In this document: positions 1 to 7,940 of the stretch, in pieces
Position numbering within the stretch: the stretch's first letter is position 1
Layout of the letters: every line of letters starts with the position of its first letter
From: Rhynchopus euleeides
Lineage: Eukaryota; Euglenozoa; Diplonemea; Diplonemida; Diplonemidae
Reading direction: 5' to 3'
Assembly (NCBI GenBank): GCA_963210315.1
Contig: OY723271.1
Coordinates: 1,736,001-1,800,000 of the forward strand
Length of the DNA stretch: 64,000 bases
Made by a program: the position numbers and the translations under genes
Notes under the pieces: model-generated
What the model was told of the DNA's origin: nothing
The model's input: only the letters and a program-made list of their open reading frames with translations
Databases searched by the model: none

Positions 1-1346
1 CGGCGGCAATGGCGGCGGCGGGGGCGACGGGCAGGGGTCCACCAAGAAGCGCAGGGTGGGGATCCTGCGGAAGCGGGTCGACGCCCCGGATGAGGAGATA
101 GCGCCGCCGGTGCAGACGCTGGATGACTCAATCAAGAAGAGGAACAAGAAGGCGCGTATCATTGCCTTTCAGAAGTTCAAGGTGGAGCGTGCGATGCGAA
201 AGCTTGCGCGACGAGAGAAGAGGAAGCGCCTCCGTGACGAGCACGGAGAGGAGGCGGTCCCCAAGCTGGTGCCGAAGACCACCGACAACATGCGTGAGGC
301 GGATGAGACGATGGCGCAGAGCGATGACGAGGAGATCGAGGGGGACGAGGCTGACGACGAGTACTTCGAGCACTACCATGACGACGTGGAGCCGAAGCTC
401 CTCCTGACCACCCAGGTGGATCCGGGTATCCGCACGACGCGGTTTATGAAGGAGCTGACGGCGTTCTTCCCCAACTGCCACTACTTCGAGAGGCGTGGGT
501 ACACCGTTCGTCAGATCACGCAGTACGCTGTCAACCGGGGTTTCTCCGACGTGATGATTGTGGGGGACAGTGGCGGTGGGCAGAAGTCGCGGCCATGTAT
601 GCCTTGTTTAGGGTGGTGGGGGTCGGGTATTTTGCCTGTTGTTTTGGGTGTGGCATGCTGAAGGAAGGCGCGTGTGTGTGTCAAGTGAGAGTGGTAGAGT
701 GTGCAGCTGGGGATAGTGGGGGAGGGGTGATTGTGGCATTGTGGTTATTTAGTGCCGCTGCATTGCCGCCCTTTTTTGCGAGAGGGTGTCCTGAAGTGAT
801 GTGCAACACCCCTGCCACCCCACCACAGTCTCGATGATCATCACCCACTTGCCCCAGGGGCCCACACACTGGTACCGCATCTCCAACGTACTGTTCAACA
901 GCGAGATCAAGAATGCCGGTGTGCGCACCGAGCACTACCCCGAGCTGCTGCTGCGTGGGTTCTCCACCCGCCTCGGGAAGCGTGTTGCCCGCCAGTTCAC
1001 TGCCATGTTCCCGCAGCTGAAGGATGAGAAGGGTATGTCTTGGTTTCAATGTCCTCACGCAAGCAGGTGCACATGTTGCCGAAAATCACCACTTCCCCTC
1101 ATATCCATCACACCTACAGGCCGTAACGTCGCTGTCATCCACAACCACCGTGACTTCATGTTCATCCGGAACTACCGTTACATGTACGAGTCGACTGAGG
1201 CGGTGCGTCTTCAGGAGACGGGTCCTCGCTTCACACTCCGCCTCAAGTCGCTGCAGGCCGGTCTGTTCAACCCGCGCTTCGGCGAGTTCGAGTGGTTCCG
1301 CAAGAAGAAGGAGATGGACAAATCCCGCAGAAGGTTCCACCTCTAG
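1..1346 (+). CDS. RPF1: Ribosome production factor 1 (Brix domain), 5'-truncated copy
   Basis: This is the 3' part of an RPF1 gene; codons are in frame from base 2, and the first 15 codons or so lie outside the window. Exons are 1-596, 829-1032 and 1120-1346; introns are 597-828 (GTATGC...CACAG) and 1033-1119 (GTATGT...TACAG). Splicing restores the Brix-domain core: the SRPF/SMIITHLP junction corresponds to the KTPNGLILSHLP region of known RPF1, followed by the GPTHW, FSTRLGKR and HNHRDFMFIRNYRY blocks. The C-terminus EFEWFRKKKEMDKSRRRFHL is nearly diagnostic of RPF1 rather than IMP4 or RPF2. RPF1 acts in the nucleolus on large-subunit rRNA maturation. It is identical to the full copy at 27692-29081, so it may not be a second functional gene. 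Confidence 0.9.
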
Positions 1347-2222
1347 GGGGCCGAGCCCATCACCAGCAGGCCGCACTGCCATCGGGCACACAGTGTGCTT
1401 GCTTACGGCCCGTGGGGGCCACGGCGATGCTGGTCTCTGAGCTGGCGGGGAAGGGGAGGGGGGGGTTGGTGTGTATTCACATGAGAAACCGAAGCCACCG
1501 CAGCCCCTCTAGACAGTGGGGCGGGTGTGCTGGGTGGGGTGGGTTGGGTTGGGTTGGGTTGGGTTGGAGTGGTCATCCAAGGGGCCTTCGTATCAAAGCC
1601 CGACATCATATACCGCGACACGATAGCAAGAATCTGCCGAGCGATAGAAGGGCGCACGCTGTGAGAGGGGAGAAGCCCGGCATGGGGGCACGCAAACGCC
1701 GCGAAGAAAGTGGCAAGTGGCAAGGAACCGCCCCCCCCCCCCCCTGCGTGGCAGCGATGAGTCCACCCCCCCTCCCCCCCGATCTCTTTGGCACCCGTGG
1801 GCTCCGGTGGGGCGATACATCAGCACCACACCCTCTGCACCCACAGGGGCCTCCTCGAGCAGGGCAAATAGTCAGCATCGATGCTGAGGCCAGGCGATCC
1901 CCAGACCCCGCCTGATCAGCGCGTGCGGTACACTCTCTCTGCTCACCCACCCTCTCTCGCGCACCCCTAACTAACGAACGGGGTAAGAAGGGGGGGGGGG
2001 GTGGGGGCAGACAGGCAAGGCAGGCAAACCAATCACCGGGTCACCTATGGAGCATATCGGGTCTGCGAACCTAACTAGCTCTATCCTAGCTCTGCCTTGT
2101 TTCCCCTCTACCGTGTGGGCCGCACGCCGCCCTTCTTTTGTGTTTCCTCCCCCCGTTTTTGTGTTTTGAAAACGGTTGGAGACGAAATTTGCGGTTTTCA
2201 TTTCAAACAAATTTGAAAACGT
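1347..2222. other. RPF1 3' flank, no gene seen
   Basis: No coding signal in this stretch. It holds a GGGTT array (about 1540-1567) with G-quadruplex potential, a poly-C run near 1731-1744 and a poly-G run near 1990-2001. The same sequence recurs at 29082-29957. Confidence 0.7.
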
Positions 2223-2248
2223 TCTCTCTCTCTCTCTCTCTCTCTCTC
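2223..2248. repeat. CT microsatellite at the 3' border of the retrotransposon
   Basis: A pure CT tract of about 26 bp. On the minus strand it is a GA tract directly following the 3' end of the retrotransposon. A second, shorter CT tract lies at 10258-10269 beyond ORF1. The element therefore sits between CT tracts, either as a target-site duplication or as a tail plus target. Confidence 0.8.
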
Positions 2249-2306
2249 GTATGCTTATAGTGTGAATATCCCCGAAACGAAAATACTCGCACCCCAAGGG
2301 TGTCGT

Positions 2307-5300
2307 CTACTTAACTACGCGGGCCCGCGGCCCGGTAGACTCCCCTTGTTTGAGAGAGGAGCTGCTCTGGTGGGGTGAGGGAAGTGACACAGGAGGAGGA
2401 GGAGGCGCAGGCGCCACACGGTCTGTAGCGCCCGGTGACGCGCTACGTGAGGAAGGAGGATTAAGGTAGGCCCGGAAGCCTGTAGGCGCGTGCGGTGACC
2501 GCGCACGGGCGGAGGAGGAAGAGGCACCAGAACGGGGCCTTTGGGGAAGGGCTGCGTCAACGGACACGCCGTCGGGAGGGGAGGTAGTAGGAGAAGGTGG
2601 GTCCGGATCAGCGGCGCCCACGTCAGCGTCAGCGTCAGCGGTGGGGATCACGTGGTCGACCCTAGGCCTTTGGGCAGGCAGTGCCGGGGTGGAACCGGTA
2701 TGCGCCTCTAAGGCGGTGCGCTTCAGCTGCGCCACGGCGGGGATGGATGGCCTGACGCCGTCGGGTGAGAGCCTCCTACGAGGCTGCATCAGGTGGCGGT
2801 GGGGTGAGCCCGGGGAGCACACGGTATGGGCCAGCCTCTTCAGGATAACTGGAGGGGTGGCGGGCTCGGGAGTAGCGGGACACGGGGTCGCTTCAGGGGA
2901 GGGCTGAGGCGCAGGCACACGGGGTGGCGTGGTGGAGGGAAGATCCCCCACGGTAGGCGCAGTCGCCTCTGGGAAGGGCGGGGTTGGCGGCACATGGGGC
3001 GGCGGGGTGGGGGCGTCTGCCTCCACAGGCGTCGCAGGGGCGGGAGGGGCGTGGTGGCCCTTCTTGCAGCAAGCGGTGGGGCGTCTGTCATCCATCTCAG
3101 GCAGAGAGGCGCAGACCCCGCAGGGGGGCAGGTCATGGTCGCGGCAGCCGTGGTGGCCACGCTTGCAGCACATGTTGGAGGAGCTGCAGGTGCCGCAGCG
3201 GAGCAGCCGGTGCGTGCTGCAGAACTGCACGGGCAGTCCGTCATCCTGGCGGTGGTGGGCCCGGCAGCAGTCTTCCATTCGCAGGGTTCGGTTGTGCCCC
3301 GCCGCGTCGCAGTCATGGCACTTGGGCTTGGAGTGGGCCCTGCAGACGTTGCGAGCCAGCACCTCCGAACGGGGGGCATAGCGCTCAGCGCCGCACGGCG
3401 CCGACCTCGGGCTGACCGTGTCGAGGGGGTCACGGGTGGGGGCTACGGGAGTAGGGTCCCACTGTTCGCTTCGCGTGTCCCGGTCGGGCACCTCGGTATA
3501 CGACGGGGTAAGGTCCAGGCCCCACGACTTGCTCGAGGCCCAGTGGATCGCGCGGGGAATCTGCTCGATCAGGATACGGGTGGTGAGCCCGTGGCAGGCA
3601 AAGCGGGGGCGCGGCTCAAGACCGCCCCAGACTTCCTTCACCCCCACCGCGCGGAGGCAGTAGACACGCGAGACAAACGCGCCAGGCAGGGGCGCGCGGA
3701 GGTTAACTGCTTCACACTGGGAGACAAGGTATTTCAACATCTGCCCCATCATGCGTCCACGCATGTTGAGTGGGGCGGGCTGGGTTCCTGCCGGGGCGCC
3801 AGTAGCGATCGGGCAGACGTCGAGCCCGGAGAAGACCTCGAAGTCGATGGCGAGCTCGCAGAAGGAGACGGACCCCTCCCTCGTCCAGGTGAGACGACCG
3901 AGCCAGGCCCGCAGGGCACGCATGATGCACTCTCCGTGAGTCCAGCGGGGTGGGTTGTCCGGCAGTGAGGCCAGGTCGGACTGATGGGGCGCAGCGGGTC
4001 GCGCTAGCGCTGCGTCCCACGCGCAAACAGTTGGGGATACCCCGAGGCGCTCACGTTCCAGCACATCTCTGCGGGCGACTATCGTGCTCATTAGGTGGTG
4101 CAGGTCCTTCGCCCACACCGTACCGGATAGGGGTTTCGGTATGATGCCCCAGTTGGCTAGGCAGGGCGGCCATGAGAGGCGCTCCTCACAGAGACCCGCG
4201 TACCGCTCCCGGGCACGGACGTCGTTGTGGGCAGGGCATTCCCAGAAGAGATGCGTGACGGTTTCGGGGGAGCCCGTATCGCAATTCCGGCAGAGGCGGT
4301 CGCTACCCGGCTCCGGCTGTGTTGCTGTGAGGGGTAGGGGCACCTCACCCGAGTCGTCGAGGACATCGAACTCGGACGGGGCTGAGCTCGACGAGTCGTC
4401 GTCATCATCGGTGTCACCGGCAGCGTCGCCGTCCGCGGGTGCTGTGGCGTGGTCGGCAGCGGTCACAGGAGGTGGAGTAGGAGCGGTCGAGCGCTCGGCC
4501 TCCGGCCCGTCAGGCGCGGAGTCCGTCGCAGCCCCAAGCTTATTGCGTCCCCAGCGGTCTGCCAGGAACACGCCCCCAACAATAATGCAGCGCATCGCAG
4601 CGGCGAGCACAGGATCCCCACATGATTGCCAGAAGTCGTTTGTCAGCACGGTGTCAACGCCGTCCTCCACACCGCCGAAGGAGGGTCTGGAGATAGCAAG
4701 CCTTCGCCAGATGTTGTGACGCAGCGCCTCGCGTAGCACATGGTTCCGTGCCGCCACTTCGAGTGAAAGCAGTGGTTCGGAACCTCCTGGAGCAGATATG
4801 AGGGAAACATCATCGCCGCAGGTGAGGGAGGCCGGCGGCAGTCCTTTTTTGAGCGCAAGCCCGATAGGCCCGAGGGGGACGTCGATGCGTGTTTTTTGCG
4901 CATACATGGCCCGAATGCGGTTGAATCGCGGGATCAATTCTGGTAGGCGGCGGCAGGAGTCTAGAAGTAGGAGCAGCATGCGATACGGCACTATGATTCC
5001 TGGGTGAAGGAGGTGTCCCTTCGAGGCAATGGAGAGGGCCGCTGCGGTGCTGCGGGAGGGATGGCGGTCACCGTATAGGCAGTTTGAGGCTCGGGTCTCT
5101 AGGTCGCGGAGGACCCGGTGGTCAATGGGCGCATACCAGCCACCGAAGATCGCTCGGGGCATGACTGCGCCAGCAATCAGGCCGTGTCGCTGCTCAAAGG
5201 TCGCAGGCGAGCTGCCCAGGCGGCGTAAGGGGGCATGCGCTTTACTCGCCCGTCCGTCGTCGCCGCGGTCTATGAACGCTGGTGACACACAGACGCGCAC

Positions 5301-7940
5301 GCCTAGTGCAGGTGAGGCGGTTTTGGTGGGGAAGGTGGCCCCATTTACAGCGATGGTGCCGACATATCGAGGGCGTGCGCCAGAGGAGGGGTCCACGCGA
5401 TGCACGCCCATGGCAATGGTCTTCTTTTCGTTTAGGCGCATTCCCGTTATTGCGCAGAACTCGCCCGTGATGTCCGCGCCACGTTGTGTCAGCGCCTCAG
5501 AGACACGCGAGATGATAGTGGCGTCATCCGCGTACGATATGCTGAGGGCCCCCCCGCTCTCTTCCTGGATCGCTTTCACCAGGACGGAGAGCAGCGCGTT
5601 GATGAGGACGACCGACAATGGGCAGCCCTGAAGAATTCCGTTCGTCACATCGAACTCCCCCCCCACTCCGAGTGGGGTCTTGAAGCGACGGCGGAGGCGC
5701 GAGTACATCGCTTCCAGCGGCCGGAGGATGCGCTCGTGCAGCCCCATTGCACGCGCCAGCTCCAGGACTAAGCGCTGGGGTACCCTGTCGAAACATTTCG
5801 AGAAGTCGAGCGCCAGGAGGTAGATCGAGGTGTCCTTGTCCAGGAGCGTTTCCTCAATTTGGGTCGTGAGGTCCATCAGCGCGTCGTCGGCGCGGTGGCC
5901 GGGGCGGAAGCCGTGTTGAGAGGGGTCAATCCAGCCCTCCTGCCATACGACAACATCCTGCAGACGGCGGCAGGCCCATATGCGGTACACCAGGCTCGTG
6001 ACCGTGATGGGCCGAAGTCCGAGCGGGTCGCCAGCGTATTCGCCCTTGGGGATGAGCGTCACCAGTGCGGTTCTCAGCGCCTCGGGCCAAGAGCCGGTAC
6101 GCTCGATGCTGTTGAAGAGGGCTGCAAACCCATCCATTAGCCCCACCGGCAGAAGTGCAACCTCTTCCAGTCTCCAGCCGTCGACGCCGCAGGTGCCCGA
6201 CTTGGACTTCGCTAGCTTCATCTGTGCCAGCGCGATGAGGTCTGACCCCGTGATGTCGGATATAGTCATCGGAGTGTGGTGTACGTATTTCCCGAAGCGC
6301 TCCATGAACGGCGCAAATTCGGGTTCCCCAACGCGATCAGGGTACAGCCGCAGGATGCTGTCCCAGGCTCCTTGCAGGATGCTGTCCATCTCAGCGAGGT
6401 TGGCGGTGAAGGTCCCGTCCGGTCGCCGCACCGTGTCGGCAGTGCTGGGCGTCTCTCCCTTCAGCATCGCCACGACACTCTTCGCATCCTCACGGCAACG
6501 TCTCCGGAAGTCGTCGCGGAGCAGGCCTCGGCGCTGGTGCACCACCTCAGAGAGAATCCGTCGGCACTCCGCGCGCGTCCCGTGGAGGAGGCGTTGGAGC
6601 ACCGCAAGGGGCGGGGTACCGTCGCGCCGGCCGCCAGCCGGCACATCCTGGTTGGTGGGCAGCTCACATACCAGTGTTCTGCACTTCTCCCAGCAGCGTG
6701 AAACATCGTATGGCAGCAGGCCGTTGCCAAGACGCATGCGGGCGCCCACCAACTCCTCTAGGCGTCGGATGGCAGCGCGCAGTTTCAGCTCACGGCAGGA
6801 CGCGGCTCCCAGCCCATCCGGTGCCCGTGATTCCCTCGCACACAGGCGGACCTTCCGTGGCTCGCGTACATCCCCACGGCCGATGTAGGCGCGGGAGGCA
6901 CCAGCTGAAAGTCCCGCCAATTGCACGAGGTAGGTCTCGCACGCTTCGCAGAGCAGTTTCCAGGCATTGTCAAGGTCGCCCCGCCGCAGGGCTCCCTCGA
7001 ACCCCGAGAGGGATGGAGTAGGAGGGGGCGCGGTGGTATCCCCGGGGGGGGCCCGAGGAACGCGGATTTGCTTGGGGACCCTGTATTTGAGGCACGTCTG
7101 GTCGAAGACCTGAACGTCGAGAGTCATCGTCACGCAGAGGTGGTTCGGCACTCCCACGTCCCGAACATCGCACGCCGTAAGGGCCTGCGCTGCGATCGGG
7201 TTCAGCAGCGCGTAGTCGATACGTGTCCCCTCGCATGTAGTGGAGGTGAAGGTTGAAGGGGGCGTGGTGCCGGTGGCCTGTGCGGCCAGTGCCGCAGCAT
7301 CGGCCCAGTAGTTGTCCAGTGCATGTGCGAGGGTGGGCGACGCATCCCTGTCGGTGTTGAGGTCGCCCATCACCACTACCGGCACGTCGCCCAAGCATCT
7401 GCCGTAGTCTAGCAGCACCGCATGCAGGAGTCGCTCCCGTTCGGCGAAGGTTTTCCCAGACTTGCGCCGCTTCTGACCCGACGGGGCGTACACGCATAGG
7501 ACGTGCAGGAAGGAGCTACCATCTCCGATTGCCACCTTTGCGTGTACAAAACGGCCATCGCTTGCAAAACGTTCCAGTGTCGTGGGGGTGGAGAGGCGCA
7601 CGAGCGGGGCGGCCTTCCGCGCAAGGATGCCGACTCCGCCTTTGGTGCCTTTCACAAGGTTGCCTTTAACGCCGTCGCGGGGTGCACCCCAAGCCGTGGA
7701 CCATATCCGCTCCTGGGAAAGGTGCGTCGATACCTCTTCCTGCATGTGCTTGGTCAGGGCAGTTTCTTGTAGACAGACGATGTCGGCAGGGATCAGCGTG
7801 ATCTTCTCGAGGTGAGGAAGCAGCGCCGTCACATTCACGGAAGCCAGGGTGATAGCGGGGCCTGGGTTCGTCTCGATGTCCCCGTGCGTGGGGAGGCGCA
7901 GATACGCAGCATCTGCGAGTCGCTTATCCCGGGTGGGAAG
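2307..7940 (-). CDS. Retrotransposon ORF2: AP endonuclease, reverse transcriptase, Cys-rich C-terminus
   Basis: About 1,877 codons are open after the ORF1 stop. The EEP/APE endonuclease comes first (VNVTALL, VCLQET, GGVGILARK, VVMGDLNTD, RIDYALLNP, PNHLCV), within about residues 35-270. The reverse transcriptase spans roughly residues 590-900 and includes GTCGVDGW, LIPKG, QHGFRPG, LALDFSKCFDRV, GILQGCPLS and the catalytic SYADD near 5521-5538. A CCHC-like motif (CRNCD...HLFWEC) lies near 4240-4300. Past it are a second Cys/His-rich block near 3050-3340 (CCRAHH, CCKRGHH, CCKKGHH) and a Pro-rich tail. The frame has no ATG before 7743-7745, which lies inside the endonuclease beyond its Asn and LQET motifs, so translation must start upstream, by stop readthrough from ORF1, or at a non-AUG codon such as the GTG at 7838. 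No RNase H was recognised. Confidence 0.92.
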   Translation of the reverse strand, partial: LPTRDKRLADAAYLRLPTHGDIETNPGPAITLASVNVTALLPHLEKITLIPADIVCLQETALTKHMQEEVSTHLSQERIWSTAWGAPRDGVKGNLVKGTKGGVGILARKAAPLVRLSTPTTLERFASDGRFVHAKVAIGDGSSFLHVLCVYAPSGQKRRKSGKTFAERERLLHAVLLDYGRCLGDVPVVVMGDLNTDRDASPTLAHALDNYWADAAALAAQATGTTPPSTFTSTTCEGTRIDYALLNPIAAQALTACDVRDVGVPNHLCVTMTLDVQVFDQTCLKYRVPKQIRVPRAPPGDTTAPPPTPSLSGFEGALRRGDLDNAWKLLCEACETYLVQLAGLSAGASRAYIGRGDVREPRKVRLCARESRAPDGLGAASCRELKLRAAIRRLEELVGARMRLGNGLLPYDVSRCWEKCRTLVCELPTNQDVPAGGRRDGTPPLAVLQRLLHGTRAECRRILSEVVHQRRGLLRDDFRRRCREDAKSVVAMLKGETPSTADTVRRPDGTFTANLAEMDSILQGAWDSILRLYPDRVGEPEFAPFMERFGKYVHHTPMTISDITGSDLIALAQMKLAKSKSGTCGVDGWRLEEVALLPVGLMDGFAALFNSIERTGSWPEALRTALVTLIPKGEYAGDPLGLRPITVTSLVYRIWACRRLQDVVVWQEGWIDPSQHGFRPGHRADDALMDLTTQIEETLLDKDTSIYLLALDFSKCFDRVPQRLVLELARAMGLHERILRPLEAMYSRLRRRFKTPLGVGGEFDVTNGILQGCPLSVVLINALLSVLVKAIQEESGGALSISYADDATIISRVSEALTQRGADITGEFCAITGMRLNEKKTIAMGVHRVDPSSGARPRYVGTIAVNGATFPTKTASPALGVRVCVSPAFIDRGDDGRASKAHAPLRRLGSSPATFEQRHGLIAGAVMPRAIFGGWYAPIDHRVLRDLETRASNCLYGDRHPSRSTAAALSIASKGHLLHPGIIVPYRMLLLLLDSCRRLPELIPRFNRIRAMYAQKTRIDVPLGPIGLALKKGLPPASLTCGDDVSLISAPGGSEPLLSLEVAARNHVLREALRHNIWRRLAISRPSFGGVEDGVDTVLTNDFWQSCGDPVLAAAMRCIIVGGVFLADRWGRNKLGAATDSAPDGPEAERSTAPTPPPVTAADHATAPADGDAAGDTDDDDDSSSSAPSEFDVLDDSGEVPLPLTATQPEPGSDRLCRNCDTGSPETVTHLFWECPAHNDVRARERYAGLCEERLSWPPCLANWGIIPKPLSGTVWAKDLHHLMSTIVARRDVLERERLGVSPTVCAWDAALARPAAPHQSDLASLPDNPPRWTHGECIMRALRAWLGRLTWTREGSVSFCELAIDFEVFSGLDVCPIATGAPAGTQPAPLNMRGRMMGQMLKYLVSQCEAVNLRAPLPGAFVSRVYCLRAVGVKEVWGGLEPRPRFACHGLTTRILIEQIPRAIHWASSKSWGLDLTPSYTEVPDRDTRSEQWDPTPVAPTRDPLDTVSPRSAPCGAERYAPRSEVLARNVCRAHSKPKCHDCDAAGHNRTLRMEDCCRAHHRQDDGLPVQFCSTHRLLRCGTCSSSNMCCKRGHHGCRDHDLPPCGVCASLPEMDDRRPTACCKKGHHAPPAPATPVEADAPTPPPHVPPTPPFPEATAPTVGDLPSTTPPRVPAPQPSPEATPCPATPEPATPPVILKRLAHTVCSPGSPHRHLMQPRRRLSPDGVRPSIPAVAQLKRTALEAHTGSTPALPAQRPRVDHVIPTADADADVGAADPDPPSPTTSPPDGVSVDAALPQRPRSGASSSSARARSPHAPTGFRAYLNPPSSRSASPGATDRVAPAPPPPPVSLPSPHQSSSSLKQGESTGPRARVVK
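7857..7886 (-). other. 2A-like ribosome-skipping motif between ORF1 and ORF2
   Basis: Translating the minus strand between the ORF1 stop (7941-7943) and the endonuclease gives AAYLRLPTHGDIETNPGP. This matches the 2A consensus D-(V/I)-E-x-N-P-G-P, preceded by the usual hydrophobic/basic stretch. Known 2A peptides separate between the last Gly and Pro, here the codons at 7860-7862 and 7857-7859. The motif is in the ORF1 frame and sits 20 codons after the stop. Functional 2A sequences at the N-terminus of retrotransposon proteins are known from trypanosome L1Tc/ingi elements and some animal LINEs. Confidence 0.9.

Larger units (their letters stand above)
1..2232. repeat. Exact 2,232-bp direct repeat of 27736-29967
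   Basis: Every base I compared, including introns, homopolymer runs and the 3' flank, matches 27736-29967 at a constant offset of 27,735. The match starts at the first base of the window and ends at the CT tract, where the other copy meets the N gap. Perfect identity through introns and poly-G/C runs means either a very recent duplication or an assembly artefact (two haplotypes or one repeat placed twice). Confidence 0.97.

Noticed and set aside
1540-1567. GGGTT array as interstitial telomere
   Set aside because: Only about five units and no knowledge of the telomere repeat of this organism; more likely a simple repeat.
2826-3968. 380-codon plus-strand ORF opposite the retrotransposon ORF2 tail
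   Set aside because: It is the antisense shadow of a GC-rich Cys/Pro-rich coding region; no domain, and the minus strand has clear motifs.
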